64,000 bases of DNA from Exiguobacterium sp. KRL4 (GTDB taxonomy: Bacteria; Bacillota; Bacilli; Exiguobacteriales; Exiguobacteriaceae), in NCBI RefSeq assembly GCF_001870785.1, contig NZ_MOLV01000005.1, positions 62,001 through 126,000 on the forward strand, written 5' to 3'. Shown in pieces: positions 8,754 through 17,505 of this stretch. The position numbers and the translations under genes were made by a program. Position 1 is the first letter of the stretch. Every line of letters begins with the position of its first letter. The notes beneath the pieces are model-generated. The model ran no database searches. It had not been told where the DNA came from and saw only the letters and a list, made by a program, of their open reading frames with translations.

Positions 8754-9401
8754 TTAAAGAGCGAAGGCGACGAGGGCACCAATCGTCAATGGAATCAACA
8801 GATTATCGGTGTCCCGGTACGAAACGGCTTCAATCAACGTGGCGATATTGGCCAGTAAAAATCCGTAGCTGACGGCGAGCCAAGACGGTAATTCATAAAA
8901 CAAAAACGTTAATGTCAGGACAAGGAACGAGGCGAGGAACATCGCGATGCTCCCCTCAAACGAGCGTTGGATTTTTCCGCGGGTATAAAATGTTTTTCCA
9001 AAACGTTTCCCGACGAGAGCGGCCAATCCGTCTCCCCAGGCAAGAACCATACTCCCCGCGACGAGAGCCATCGGTTCCTGTTCGAAAAACAGGAAGACTA
9101 ATACTGCTAGTGACGCTGGGTAATAGACCGTCCCGTAGGAAATCCGTTCGACCTGATTCATTTGCCCGGTCCCTCGTTTTAAGGTCACAAGATTAACAAT
9201 TATAAAAAAGAGTAGTGGGACAATCGCGATATACCAATGATTGATCCAGGCTAGTGCCAAAAAGACCCAATGTCCGACCGCGATATGAATCCATTTTCGA
9301 ATCGTTTCCGGTTGTGCCTGTCTTTTTCGTCCGATCCATTCCAGTAGCATTAAGACCGTTCCAACGATGACGACTGTTCCGATTGCAGCAATCCACTCCA
9401 T
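8754..9401 (-). CDS. Diacylglycerol/polyprenol (dolichol/phytol) kinase family membrane protein
   Basis: The 215-residue protein has about six or seven membrane segments. The RKWIHIAVGHWVF segment (about 35-47), AWGDGLAALVGKRFGK (about 121-136) and SFEGSIAMF (about 147-155) match the CTP-dependent polyprenol/phytol kinase superfamily, which also resembles CdsA. Members phosphorylate lipid alcohols such as phytol, dolichol or undecaprenol-related substrates. The substrate here is unknown. It is a single gene with a ribosome site AAAGGGGGATTCGC before its ATG. Confidence 0.78.
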   Translation of the reverse strand: MEWIAAIGTVVIVGTVLMLLEWIGRKRQAQPETIRKWIHIAVGHWVFLALAWINHWYIAIVPLLFFIIVNLVTLKRGTGQMNQVERISYGTVYYPASLAVLVFLFFEQEPMALVAGSMVLAWGDGLAALVGKRFGKTFYTRGKIQRSFEGSIAMFLASFLVLTLTFLFYELPSWLAVSYGFLLANIATLIEAVSYRDTDNLLIPLTIGALVAFAL

Positions 9402-9517
9402 GCGAATCCCCCTTTTTCTGCTACTTCCATTGTACTGTGTTCGATTGGCGTTTGCTCTTTCGAACCTTCATTTGTTAACATAAGGTCAAATGACGTTCTA
9501 GAGAGGAAGTATTCTGA

Positions 9518-10138
9518 ATGTATGATGCTCAAGCAGTTCAAACGTTATCCGGCTGCCTACTTCGTTTAAAAGAAGGTAAAGGAATCGGTCCGCTCGTTTC
9601 AGAAGAGGAAGCCGAGCTTCCGAAAGTAATAACCCGCCTTAAACAATTTGATTCTACTAAAAACGGTTTGTCCATTAATGAAATCGTCCATCTTGCCAAC
9701 GCATTGATCGGGGAACACATGTCGGCAACAACGATTCAAAACTGGACGAAACGTGAAGTCCGTGACATCATCGGTGTCCCGCACCGTGGCAAGAAGTATT
9801 CCATCAATCAAGCTGCCATCATCTACTTGCTCGATGATCTGAAGCATCTGTTTTCATTAGAAGAAACACGGGAATTATTGACGATCGTCTTTAAGAACCC
9901 AAACATCGATGAAGACGACTTGATCAGCCCGCTTGATTTTTATCTTGTTTATACACAACATTCGGAAACAAGCGGTCCGATTGAATTGACGGAAAAACGC
10001 CTGAGACGGTCCTTAGAACGAATCAATGCGTACCGCCCTGAAACAGTCCATGTCCTTCAACTTTGTCTCTATGCACGCCGTATATCGCATCTGACGCACG
10101 AAGCGAAGCAACGCCTTCAGCAAGTCTTACAGACTTAA
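9518..10138 (+). CDS. DUF1836 domain protein (putative DNA-binding)
   Basis: The 206-residue protein starts with a variable region. From about residue 45 it shows GLSINEIVHLANALIGEHMS and ATTIQNWTKREVRDIIG, a MerR-like helix-turn-helix pattern, followed by a helical segment (YSINQAAIIYLLDDL). This is the DUF1836 family of uncharacterised Firmicutes proteins with a winged-helix-like N-terminus. Its role is presumably regulatory but no target is evident. The start follows GAGAGGAAG. A strong terminator ends the gene. Confidence 0.72.
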   Translation: MYDAQAVQTLSGCLLRLKEGKGIGPLVSEEEAELPKVITRLKQFDSTKNGLSINEIVHLANALIGEHMSATTIQNWTKREVRDIIGVPHRGKKYSINQAAIIYLLDDLKHLFSLEETRELLTIVFKNPNIDEDDLISPLDFYLVYTQHSETSGPIELTEKRLRRSLERINAYRPETVHVLQLCLYARRISHLTHEAKQRLQQVLQT

Positions 10139-10140
10139 TC

Positions 10141-10185
10141 AAAAAAAGATGTCCTTCCGTCGTAGACGAGAGGACATCTTTTTTT
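10141..10185. terminator. Bidirectional terminator
   Basis: A-rich arm AAAAAAAGATGTCCT pairs with AGGACATCTTTTTTT between two convergent genes. Confidence 0.88.
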
Positions 10186-10188
10186 GGA

Positions 10189-10665
10189 TTAAACCGCTGT
10201 AAGCGATTTGTAGTTGACGGTGTTCGTTAGACTTTTTAAGACAGAGAGCAGTTCATACATCGAAAGTTTGTCCGCATCTTTGACGAGACGGTATTCGTCG
10301 CCGTCTTGCAGCAATTCTGCGACGACTTCTCCCGCTGAACTCCGAACTGAGAATTTTCCTTTTGTCAGGTCGAAGGAAATGGTATACGTGCCACGTTCAT
10401 ACACGTTATACTCACATTTCTTCGAGAAGAGTGAAAATTTCTCACGCATTTGACCTACTTCTTGACCATCGTGGTTCATCACGACCCATTTCTTACATGT
10501 CGGGATGAACTTACCAAACGCTACCCCTCTACCTTCACCATTCATTACTTCGACACGACCTGTTTCGTCGTGTTGAACCGCACCAATCATTTGGTGGGAC
10601 TCATCATAAATCGCGGCATGACCTTGCGAAAAAACGCAACCCTGCACATAGACAACTTTGCGCAA
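10189..10665 (-). CDS. LURP-one/YxjI-like (Tubby C-terminal fold) protein
   Basis: The protein of about 158 residues is rich in beta-strand patterns, with repeated short hydrophobic strands separated by turns (KVVYVQGCVF, AAIYDESHQMIGAVQHD, EYNVYERGTYTISFD). Length and pattern fit the LURP-one-related/YxjI family, which shares the Tubby/scramblase C-terminal fold; the role is unknown. The TTG at 10665 is preferred because AGAGGAGA precedes it by about eight bases. A GTG at 10683 is in frame but would place the ribosome site inside the gene. The family call is moderate since no short diagnostic motif exists. Confidence 0.55.
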   Translation of the reverse strand: MRKVVYVQGCVFSQGHAAIYDESHQMIGAVQHDETGRVEVMNGEGRGVAFGKFIPTCKKWVVMNHDGQEVGQMREKFSLFSKKCEYNVYERGTYTISFDLTKGKFSVRSSAGEVVAELLQDGDEYRLVKDADKLSMYELLSVLKSLTNTVNYKSLTAV

Positions 10666-10836
10666 CAGAAATTCTCCTCTCACTGCTAAAAAGTGCTGGT
10701 AGTTCGTCCCCAGTATATTTAGACATTCCGAATAAATTGATTTTCTTTATCTGACTGATATTTCGTTAACGAAAATGATTATTACACCGTTTGAACAAAT
10801 TGACAACCCCCTTTTGTCGACAATCATTCGACAATG

Positions 10837-11364
10837 TTAGCGAAAGCCAATCTCATGGGCAAATTCCAGTAATTCGTTTCGATCAATCAAGCGAACCCGG
10901 TTCGGTTCAGCTAAGCGATAAGCGGCTTCCGTATAAGACGAGTTGGTCACGACCCATCCCTCATCCATGTCATAAAACGGGACGGCGGCAGCCACTTGTT
11001 GAACCGCTTCAAGACCAACGGCTGAACCGTATCGTTTCGCTTGAATCGCAATCCTATACCCTTGTGCGTCTTCAATCAACAAATCTGCTCCGAAATCGCG
11101 TGAGGCCGGTGTCAACTCGACACGATACCCGGCTGTTTCAAAAAGCTCGACTAACCATTCCTCAAACTCGCGCCCTTCCATCCGATCCAAGCGATTCGCA
11201 AGCGACGGTGTAAGGAAGGAAAGGATTAAAAAGAGTGTACACCCTACTATACTGATAATCAAGATTAAAGGTTCCCAAGAACTCGAAAAAAAATAAGATC
11301 CAATTATTCCGATAAATGCGAATAGCAAGGCAATCAGCCTTCGTTTCGTCCGTTTCTGCATCAT
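10837..11364 (-). CDS. Membrane-anchored Mrr-like restriction endonuclease domain protein
   Basis: The 175-residue protein starts MMQKRTKRR, followed by two close membrane segments (about 11-28 and 33-52). A soluble Mrr_cat-type PD-(D/E)xK domain follows (about 65-175). Catalytic elements are visible: GREFEEWLVELFETAGY (Glu), SRDFGADLLIE (Asp) and IAIQAKRYGSAVG (QAK). The C-terminal AVPFYDMDEGWVVTNS and RLIDRNELLEF segments are typical of the family. The ATG pair at 11361-11364 follows AGGAGGGG; an upstream in-frame ATG at 11418 has no ribosome site. The function is not known; no methylase neighbour is present. Confidence 0.8.
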   Translation of the reverse strand: MMQKRTKRRLIALLFAFIGIIGSYFFSSSWEPLILIISIVGCTLFLILSFLTPSLANRLDRMEGREFEEWLVELFETAGYRVELTPASRDFGADLLIEDAQGYRIAIQAKRYGSAVGLEAVQQVAAAVPFYDMDEGWVVTNSSYTEAAYRLAEPNRVRLIDRNELLEFAHEIGFR

Positions 11365-11588
11365 TTCCCTTTCCCCCTCCTGTCTGTAAACTGCTTTCAT
11401 ATGACCTATGTACAGCAAACCAAATATGCTTATTACCTTGATCTCATCATACTAAATTTATGGATGTCTTGTTCATTCAAAAGGAACGTCGTCATTCGAC
11501 GGAGAATATATAGAGAATACATCCCTATCGCTAGTGACTTTTTGATGCGAACATACCCATCGCTTATCTTTTTTTAAGGAGGCAGCTC

Positions 11589-13733
11589 ATGGCAGAACAT
11601 TCATCTCCTTCTTCCAGCAGAGTCATCCATGCAACGTTACGCGCTCTCGAAGAACCTGTCGTGTTGGTTGATCGACTAGGTATGATCGACTTTGCGAATC
11701 CTGCATTTCACAAACAATTCCTGACAACGTCAGCTGACGTTTCGCTTTCTTCGTTTTTTTCAATAGAAGAAACACTTTTCCCGCTCTCTCATCAGGTTCG
11801 AATCGTTTCGCCCCCCTATGCGTTGACCTTTTCGCCGTTGGAGCAGACTGATTTCTATTTGGTAACCATCAAATCACTCGACTTAAGACAGTTGTTGAAC
11901 TCAACGATTGATGCCGCCTTACTCGTTACCGACTCGAATTTCTTCATCACCTCGATGAATGAAGCGGCGAGCACGATGTTTGGATTTGATCTTACAGATC
12001 CGTTCGATCATGTCACACCCATCTCGCTGCATGATGCGGAAGAATTCCAACTCCGAAAACAACATCTTGAACAATTGAATCTTAAAAACTTAGCCGATGA
12101 AGATATTCTTTTGCTTCACGGTCGGGATACTGAAAACGAATGGACCTATCATCGGAAAGACGGCTCTCGTTTTCATGGACGCCTCTATATGACGCGACTC
12201 GAAGACGGCGGATTTTTCTTATTCATCACGGATATCAGTTCCCAAAAGCAAGTCGAAACGCATCTCGCTCAAAGTGAACGCCGTTTCCGATTGATTGCAG
12301 AATCGGTTCTTGAAGCCGTCATCTTCCATGATCAAGGTGTTATTCTCGACGCCAATCGCGCAGCCGAAATTATCTTTCGGACCAAACTTGAATTGATGAA
12401 GGGGCATCAGATTCTTGATCTCATTCAACCTGAGTTTCAAGAGTCTGTCATGCAACGAATCACTGCCCACTACGAGGAGCCGTATGAAGTCATCGGCAGA
12501 CGGGCGGATGGTACGTCCGTCGGAATCGAAGTGTTTCCTCGCGAAATCACATACGATAAAACACGAATGCGTGTCGCCGTCGTCCGCGACATCAGCGAAC
12601 GAAAAAAAATCGAAAAAATGTTAGAGCGTGAAAAAAATGCCATCATGCGGCAACGGGATATCACCCAATCGATCCTGCAAGCTTCGAACGAAGGTTTCTT
12701 ATTGACGGAAGAAGACGGCAGTTTCATCTATATGAATGTCAAGGCACGCAAACTACTTGATGTCCCCGGTATCGCTCCAAGTAAGATTCAGGAGCGGATC
12801 AGCATGATCCCGAATCTGGATTTAGCAACACGTTATGCCATGCTGCAGCAAGTCGAAGAGTTGTTGGCCGGAAAACATTCCGAAATCGCCTTCCGGTTCA
12901 TGTTACAGCAGCCGGATGAATCCAGTAATCATTATTTTGAATTTTATGCGACGTCCATCAAAAAGGAAAAAAGTCGTTTTTCCCGACATGGTTTTTTGTT
13001 CGTCTTCCGCGATCGGACCGAAGAGCAAAAAATGGATCAAGTCAAAGATGAATTGGTCAGTACCGTGTCGCACGAATTGCGTACCCCCCTTTCCTCGATC
13101 CTTGGTTTCATGGAACTGTTACGTTATCGACAACCGACACCGGAGAAGACAAAACGCTATATAAAAATCGTTCATGACGAAGCCAAACGACTGACCACCC
13201 TACTGAATGATTTTTTAGACATCCAACGCATGGAGGGTGGCAAACAGGAATATGCCTTCAAACCGTTTTCGTTGCGCCAGCTTCTTCTCGAAACGATTGA
13301 AACCTTTGGTGAGACGGCCGAAACCCATACAATTCGTGTTCATCTAAACGATGATCCGATTCTGATCTTCGCAGACGAAGATAAGGTCAAACAAGTCATC
13401 ATCAACTTATTATCGAATGCGATCAAGTATTCACCTTCATCAGACCACATCGATGTTCGACTCGAACAATCGGCGGATCAAGCGATTTTGACCGTAAAGG
13501 ATTATGGACTTGGAATTCCTCAAAATGCTTTTGATAAACTGTTCACGAAATTTTACCGGGTCGATAACTCGGACGTCCGGAAGATTGGCGGGACGGGGCT
13601 CGGGCTTGCGATTTGTAAGGAAATCATCGAATCCCATGGCGGTGCCATCTCCGTCGAATCAGAACTAAATCACGGATCCACGTTTACAATCGTGTTGGAG
13701 CTTGATCCACGAAAGGAATTTGAGAAACTATGA
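11589..13733 (+). CDS. Multi-PAS sensor histidine kinase (cytoplasmic)
   Basis: The 714-residue protein has no membrane segment. An N-terminal PAS-like region (about 10-95), PAS (about 105-215), PAS (about 230-340) and PAS (about 360-475) are followed by the kinase core. The H-box is VSTVSHELRTPLSS with the phospho-acceptor His495, the N-box VIINLLSNAIKYSP, and the ATP lid DYGLGIP and GGTGLGLAICKE. It is therefore a soluble sensor kinase, perhaps sensing redox, light or a cytoplasmic ligand. AGGAGG precedes the ATG. Its stop overlaps the start of an oxidoreductase gene (ATGA), and no response regulator is adjacent. Confidence 0.92.
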   Translation: MAEHSSPSSSRVIHATLRALEEPVVLVDRLGMIDFANPAFHKQFLTTSADVSLSSFFSIEETLFPLSHQVRIVSPPYALTFSPLEQTDFYLVTIKSLDLRQLLNSTIDAALLVTDSNFFITSMNEAASTMFGFDLTDPFDHVTPISLHDAEEFQLRKQHLEQLNLKNLADEDILLLHGRDTENEWTYHRKDGSRFHGRLYMTRLEDGGFFLFITDISSQKQVETHLAQSERRFRLIAESVLEAVIFHDQGVILDANRAAEIIFRTKLELMKGHQILDLIQPEFQESVMQRITAHYEEPYEVIGRRADGTSVGIEVFPREITYDKTRMRVAVVRDISERKKIEKMLEREKNAIMRQRDITQSILQASNEGFLLTEEDGSFIYMNVKARKLLDVPGIAPSKIQERISMIPNLDLATRYAMLQQVEELLAGKHSEIAFRFMLQQPDESSNHYFEFYATSIKKEKSRFSRHGFLFVFRDRTEEQKMDQVKDELVSTVSHELRTPLSSILGFMELLRYRQPTPEKTKRYIKIVHDEAKRLTTLLNDFLDIQRMEGGKQEYAFKPFSLRQLLLETIETFGETAETHTIRVHLNDDPILIFADEDKVKQVIINLLSNAIKYSPSSDHIDVRLEQSADQAILTVKDYGLGIPQNAFDKLFTKFYRVDNSDVRKIGGTGLGLAICKEIIESHGGAISVESELNHGSTFTIVLELDPRKEFEKL

Positions 13734-14815
13734 AACGAACTTACTTGATGACCGGTTTTCCGGGTTTCTTGGCAACGAAGCTCATCGAACGGCTCGCGCT
13801 TGTTCCGGAACAGATTGAGTGTTTTTATTTGCTTCACCTCAAGCACGAGCATGCCGGTGCTGTTGCCCAAAAGAACCATTTTTTAAAAACGACCGCCTTA
13901 AAAGAAGAACAGTTGGTTTTAGTCGAAGGTGATATCACAAAGGAGGGACTTGGTTTATCGAAAGATGTTCGGCAAGAACTGGCTTTTCGTGTCACCCACT
14001 TATTTCATCTTGCGGCACTGTATGATCTAGCGACTTCCTACGATACGGCTTTCCGTATCAACGTCGTCGGCACATCTAACGTGACACGACTCGCCCATAC
14101 CTTCACTCACTTAGAACGATATGTCTATTTCAGTACCGCATACGTATCTGGTCTACGGACGGGAACAGTGTTTGAAAACGAATTGATCCATCATATGGCT
14201 TTTAAAAATGCCTATGAAGAAACAAAATATCTCGCAGAAGTCCGGTTCCGAAAAGAAATCGGGACATTGCCCTATACGATCATCCGTCCCGGTATCGTCG
14301 TCGGACATTCACAGACGGGGGAAACACCTAAATGGGATGGTGTCTACTTCGTCCTAAACGCCTTACGACTGCTGAACAAATTTTCGCCGTTACCCTATGC
14401 AGGACGCGCGAACGCACTCGTCAATCTGGTTCCTTATGATTATGTCGTCAATGCGACAACCTATCTCAGTCATGCCCCGACAGGCGTTCAGAAGACGTAT
14501 CATCTAACGGATCCCTTTCCACATGGTGCCCGTGCCATCTACGAGATGTTACATGTCGTCTACTACGGTTCGTATCCACGCGGTGTCGTCCCGTTTCGTC
14601 TCGTCACATCGGTCTTGACGCCGCGTGTCGCTAAGCGACTGCAGATGCAACGGCAGACGCTTGATTATTTTGTCCATCCGGTACGGTATGACACAAGTAA
14701 CACGTTACGCGATCTCGATGGGACCGGTATCGTCTGTCCTGATTTGGCAGAACTCATTCCTCGGCTCGTCACCTATTATAAAAAAAAGCACCCACAGATG
14801 GAGGAAACGACATGA
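13730..14815 (+). CDS. Extended SDR/NAD-binding_4 (thioester-reductase-like) oxidoreductase
   Basis: The 361-residue protein begins with a nucleotide-binding loop TGFPGFLATKLIERL (G-x-x-G-x-x-A, about 8-22). It also has HLFHLAALYDLA (about 91-102), FSTAYVSG (about 139-146) and the catalytic Y-x-x-x-K in NAYEETKYLAE (about 161-171), then YTIIRPGIVVG. This set matches extended SDRs of the NAD_binding_4 or male-sterility type that reduce thioesters or acyl groups, but no substrate can be inferred. It is coupled by four-base overlaps to the PAS kinase upstream and a second SDR downstream. Confidence 0.85.
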   Translation: MKRTYLMTGFPGFLATKLIERLALVPEQIECFYLLHLKHEHAGAVAQKNHFLKTTALKEEQLVLVEGDITKEGLGLSKDVRQELAFRVTHLFHLAALYDLATSYDTAFRINVVGTSNVTRLAHTFTHLERYVYFSTAYVSGLRTGTVFENELIHHMAFKNAYEETKYLAEVRFRKEIGTLPYTIIRPGIVVGHSQTGETPKWDGVYFVLNALRLLNKFSPLPYAGRANALVNLVPYDYVVNATTYLSHAPTGVQKTYHLTDPFPHGARAIYEMLHVVYYGSYPRGVVPFRLVTSVLTPRVAKRLQMQRQTLDYFVHPVRYDTSNTLRDLDGTGIVCPDLAELIPRLVTYYKKKHPQMEETT

Positions 14816-15555
14816 ATGTTTTGATTACTGGCATGAACGGGACGGTCGCCCCCGTCGTAGCAGATGTCTTCCGGACACAGGGCTATGACGTGACGGCATG
14901 GGACCGATCCGTCGTCTCGACGACGGACCTCGCGCTCATGGAAGCGTTCATCGACCGGGTTCAACCGGACCTGTTACTTCATATCGGAATGGGTTCTGCT
15001 GAATTCGCCGAGACACTTGCCCGTCTGTCGTTCGAACGAAATATCCCGTTCCTTTTCACAAGTACGGCATCTGTCTATGCTGATCATCAACAGGGTCCTC
15101 ACGACCCTTTCGTCGCCCCTGAAGCAGAAGATGAGTACGGTTTATACAAACGGACATGTGAACGACTCATTCAAGCGGTCAATCCGAATGCCTACATCGT
15201 TCGGATCGGTTGGCAAATCGGACAAGCAGCCGGATCCAATAATATGATCGACTACTTAGAACGTCATGCTGCCTCAGGAGAGATTCCTGCCAGCGCGAAC
15301 TGGTATCCTTCCTGCGCTTTCTTAGAAGACACGGCAGATACGCTGTATACACTCATCACATCAAAGACACCTGGTCTGTATCTTGCCAATGGCAATCGAG
15401 ATCATTCATTCTTCGACATCGCGACCGCCCTTAATACGTTACATGGTTCGAAGTGGCAGATCACCGAAGACAACAGCATGACGCGCGATGACCGGATGAC
15501 CGACTCACGGGTCATCATAAGGCCGATTTCAGAACGCCTGTCCTTCGTCCATTAA
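14812..15555 (+). CDS. SDR family sugar-nucleotide-type oxidoreductase (RmlD-like)
   Basis: The 247-residue protein has the Rossmann start MNVLITGMNGTVAPVVADV and a DLLLHIGMGSAEF segment. STASVYADH (about 82-90) and the catalytic YGLYKRTCERL (about 107-117) follow, then YIVRIGWQIG. Order and spacing resemble RmlD/atypical SDR enzymes acting on nucleotide sugars, but this protein is short and the C-terminal substrate domain is reduced. It is the third gene of an ATGA-coupled operon with the PAS kinase and another SDR. The substrate is unknown. Confidence 0.8.
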   Translation: MNVLITGMNGTVAPVVADVFRTQGYDVTAWDRSVVSTTDLALMEAFIDRVQPDLLLHIGMGSAEFAETLARLSFERNIPFLFTSTASVYADHQQGPHDPFVAPEAEDEYGLYKRTCERLIQAVNPNAYIVRIGWQIGQAAGSNNMIDYLERHAASGEIPASANWYPSCAFLEDTADTLYTLITSKTPGLYLANGNRDHSFFDIATALNTLHGSKWQITEDNSMTRDDRMTDSRVIIRPISERLSFVH

Positions 15556-15601
15556 AAAAGTGTCGTCCGCCCCATGAAACCAGGGTGAACGACACTTTTT
15601 T
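15554..15601. terminator. Bidirectional terminator
   Basis: AAAAAAGTGTCGT (15554-15566) pairs with ACGACACTTTTTT (15589-15601) between the SDR operon and ktrB. Confidence 0.85.
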
Positions 15602-15616
15602 ACCTGTTGTTGAACA

Positions 15617-17008
15617 TCAACCGATCAACATATTTTCTTTCGGATAACGAATCGTCCGGTCGTGTTGCGTCGCAAAGGTAAAGAGAATCGTTAAGGACCC
15701 GACCCGACCAAGCAACATCATGAACATGATCAACGACTTACCAAAACTGTTTAATTCTGCCGTCACGTTCAGCGAAAGTCCGACTGTGCCGAATGCTGAG
15801 ACCGTTTCATAAAATAAACCGATGAATGAGAGATTCGGCTGAGTCAATGCCAGTAACGTCGTAATCAAGGCAATGAACAAGAGACTGAAGACGGCGATCG
15901 CATACGCTTTTTGGATGGCTTGTGGTCGAACTGTTCGTCGCATCAAGACCGTCTCTCGTTGTCCACGTAGATAGGTCCAGACGTTTTTTAAGATGACGGC
16001 CGCCGTCGTGACCTTGATTCCGGATCCCGTCGAAGCAGAACCTGCCCCGATATACATCAAGACCATCATCAATCCAATCGACAACGGGACCATCGTCGTT
16101 AAATCAATCGTCTGGAAACCTGCCGTCCGCGTCGTGACGACTTGGAAGAAGACGATATGGAGCGCTTCGAAAAACGAATAGTCCTTGAGTGACCCTAAAT
16201 TAGACACCCATTCATACAACATCATCGCGATGACACCAAGACCGTTGATGACAACAAGCGATAGCACCATCAACTTGGAGTGTAAGGAAATCTTCTTGAA
16301 GCTGCGTTTCGCCGACAAATCGGCGATGACCGTAAAACCAAGTCCACCAATCATCAATAATGCTGCAATCGTCAGGATGAACGTCGTATCCTGCTGGAAC
16401 CCGATCAAGTTGTCTCCCCATAAAGCAAAGCCGGCGTTATTGAAGGCTGAGACCGCATGGAACAACCCATAATATAATGATTTTCCGAGCGTGTATTTGT
16501 ATTGAATGAACAAGTCGAGAGCAATCAATAGCATCCCAATCAATTCAACGACGACCGTCGTCAAAATGATATGGCGGACAAGACGAATCGTACCGCCCGG
16601 ACTATCGAGATTAAACATCTCTTGAATGATGATCCGTTGACGAATTCCGATTTTTCGTCCTGTCACACTCAACAGGACAAGCGCAATCGTCATGAAACCT
16701 AGTCCACCAATCTGAATCAACAACATCAGAATAATCTGCCCCAACAGATTATAGGCTTCCGCGATGTTGATCGGCGACAAACCAGTTACTGTTCCGGCAG
16801 ACGTCGCGACAAACAGACAATCAATAAATGAGACATCTTGACCTTCCTGTTGAGCGATTGGTAACCACAATAAAAAGCCGCCCAATAAAATCGTTAATGT
16901 AAAACCCATCGCAATAAAACGAGCTGGTTTATCAAATAATTGATGATACACCACTTCTCCAAACCGCCCGAACTTGGCTAATCGCGAACGTCTTTTATGT
17001 GAAAACAT
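15617..17008 (-). CDS. ktrB: KtrB/TrkH family potassium uptake channel subunit
   Basis: The 463-residue membrane protein carries the four selectivity-filter regions of the TrkH/KtrB family: ATSAGTVTGLSPIN (about 88-101), SAFNNAGFALWGDN, TTRTAGFQTIDL and SAFGTVGLSLNV. Conserved filter glycines are present in each. KtrB forms a sodium-dependent potassium channel gated by the cytoplasmic RCK protein KtrA or KtrC, neither of which is in this window. The ATG at 17008 is preferred because CTAGGAGGAGTAAGAAT precedes it; the longer frame from 17068 has no ribosome site. It is a single gene. Confidence 0.9.
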   Translation of the reverse strand: MFSHKRRSRLAKFGRFGEVVYHQLFDKPARFIAMGFTLTILLGGFLLWLPIAQQEGQDVSFIDCLFVATSAGTVTGLSPINIAEAYNLLGQIILMLLIQIGGLGFMTIALVLLSVTGRKIGIRQRIIIQEMFNLDSPGGTIRLVRHIILTTVVVELIGMLLIALDLFIQYKYTLGKSLYYGLFHAVSAFNNAGFALWGDNLIGFQQDTTFILTIAALLMIGGLGFTVIADLSAKRSFKKISLHSKLMVLSLVVINGLGVIAMMLYEWVSNLGSLKDYSFFEALHIVFFQVVTTRTAGFQTIDLTTMVPLSIGLMMVLMYIGAGSASTGSGIKVTTAAVILKNVWTYLRGQRETVLMRRTVRPQAIQKAYAIAVFSLLFIALITTLLALTQPNLSFIGLFYETVSAFGTVGLSLNVTAELNSFGKSLIMFMMLLGRVGSLTILFTFATQHDRTIRYPKENMLIG

Positions 17009-17168
17009 ATTCTTACTCCTCCTAGATGAAATGACCCAATTGAATCTATCATACTCTCTCAAAAACATTTGTTCTATTTAAATCTGCAATCCGCTAAACG
17101 TTTTCGTTTTTTTTTGGTAAAATAGATAAAAGTCGACGTTTAATCATAAAAGGAGGTTGAAGGAAACA

Positions 17169-17408
17169 GTGGACCCTAGGACGGCTGACCATACGATTGA
17201 GGACGTCTGGCGAAGGCTAGAACGCCAATCACAATGGATGCCCGCACAGTTGTATTATCAATTCGAGGAATTATTATCGCTCCATGTAGATCAATCAATT
17301 CTAAATGAATTGTATATTGCATTAAAAAAATACGATGTATTAACCGATATAGAGCGTGACGAACGAAACGAAAGCATTCAATTGCTTATCGACGAAAACG
17401 GCGCGTGA
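17169..17408 (+). CDS. Small acidic hypothetical protein upstream of motA
   Basis: A GTG start at 17169 follows AAAGGAGG and a second GAAGGA. The product has about 79 residues, acidic, with predicted helices (TIEDVWRRLERQSQWMP, YYQFEELLSLHVDQS). The TTG at 17157 abuts the AGGAGG and is less likely. No family was recognised. A terminator at 17429-17452 separates it from motA, so it is probably transcribed independently. Coding status is supported by the strong ribosome site and by codon use like its neighbours. Confidence 0.6.
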   Translation: MDPRTADHTIEDVWRRLERQSQWMPAQLYYQFEELLSLHVDQSILNELYIALKKYDVLTDIERDERNESIQLLIDENGA

Positions 17409-17428
17409 TTCTCGGTTTTTGGATTTCC

Positions 17429-17452
17429 GAGCAGAAGACGCCTCTTCTGCTC
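17429..17452 (+). terminator. Terminator between the small gene and motA
   Basis: GAGCAGAAG / CTTCTGCTC stem with 6-base loop is followed by TTTTTATTTTT. Confidence 0.8.
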
Positions 17453-17505
17453 TTTTTATTTTTCGTTCACGATCAGACAACATGGGGAAAGGTGGCACAA
17501 TTGAA

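Noticed and set aside
10189-10683. GTG start at 10683 for the YxjI-like gene
   Set aside because: The AGGAGA site lies downstream of that GTG and fits the TTG at 10665.
17009-17068. N-terminal extension of KtrB from 17068
   Set aside because: AGGAGGAGTAAGAAT lies before the ATG at 17008, and the extension does not resemble the family.
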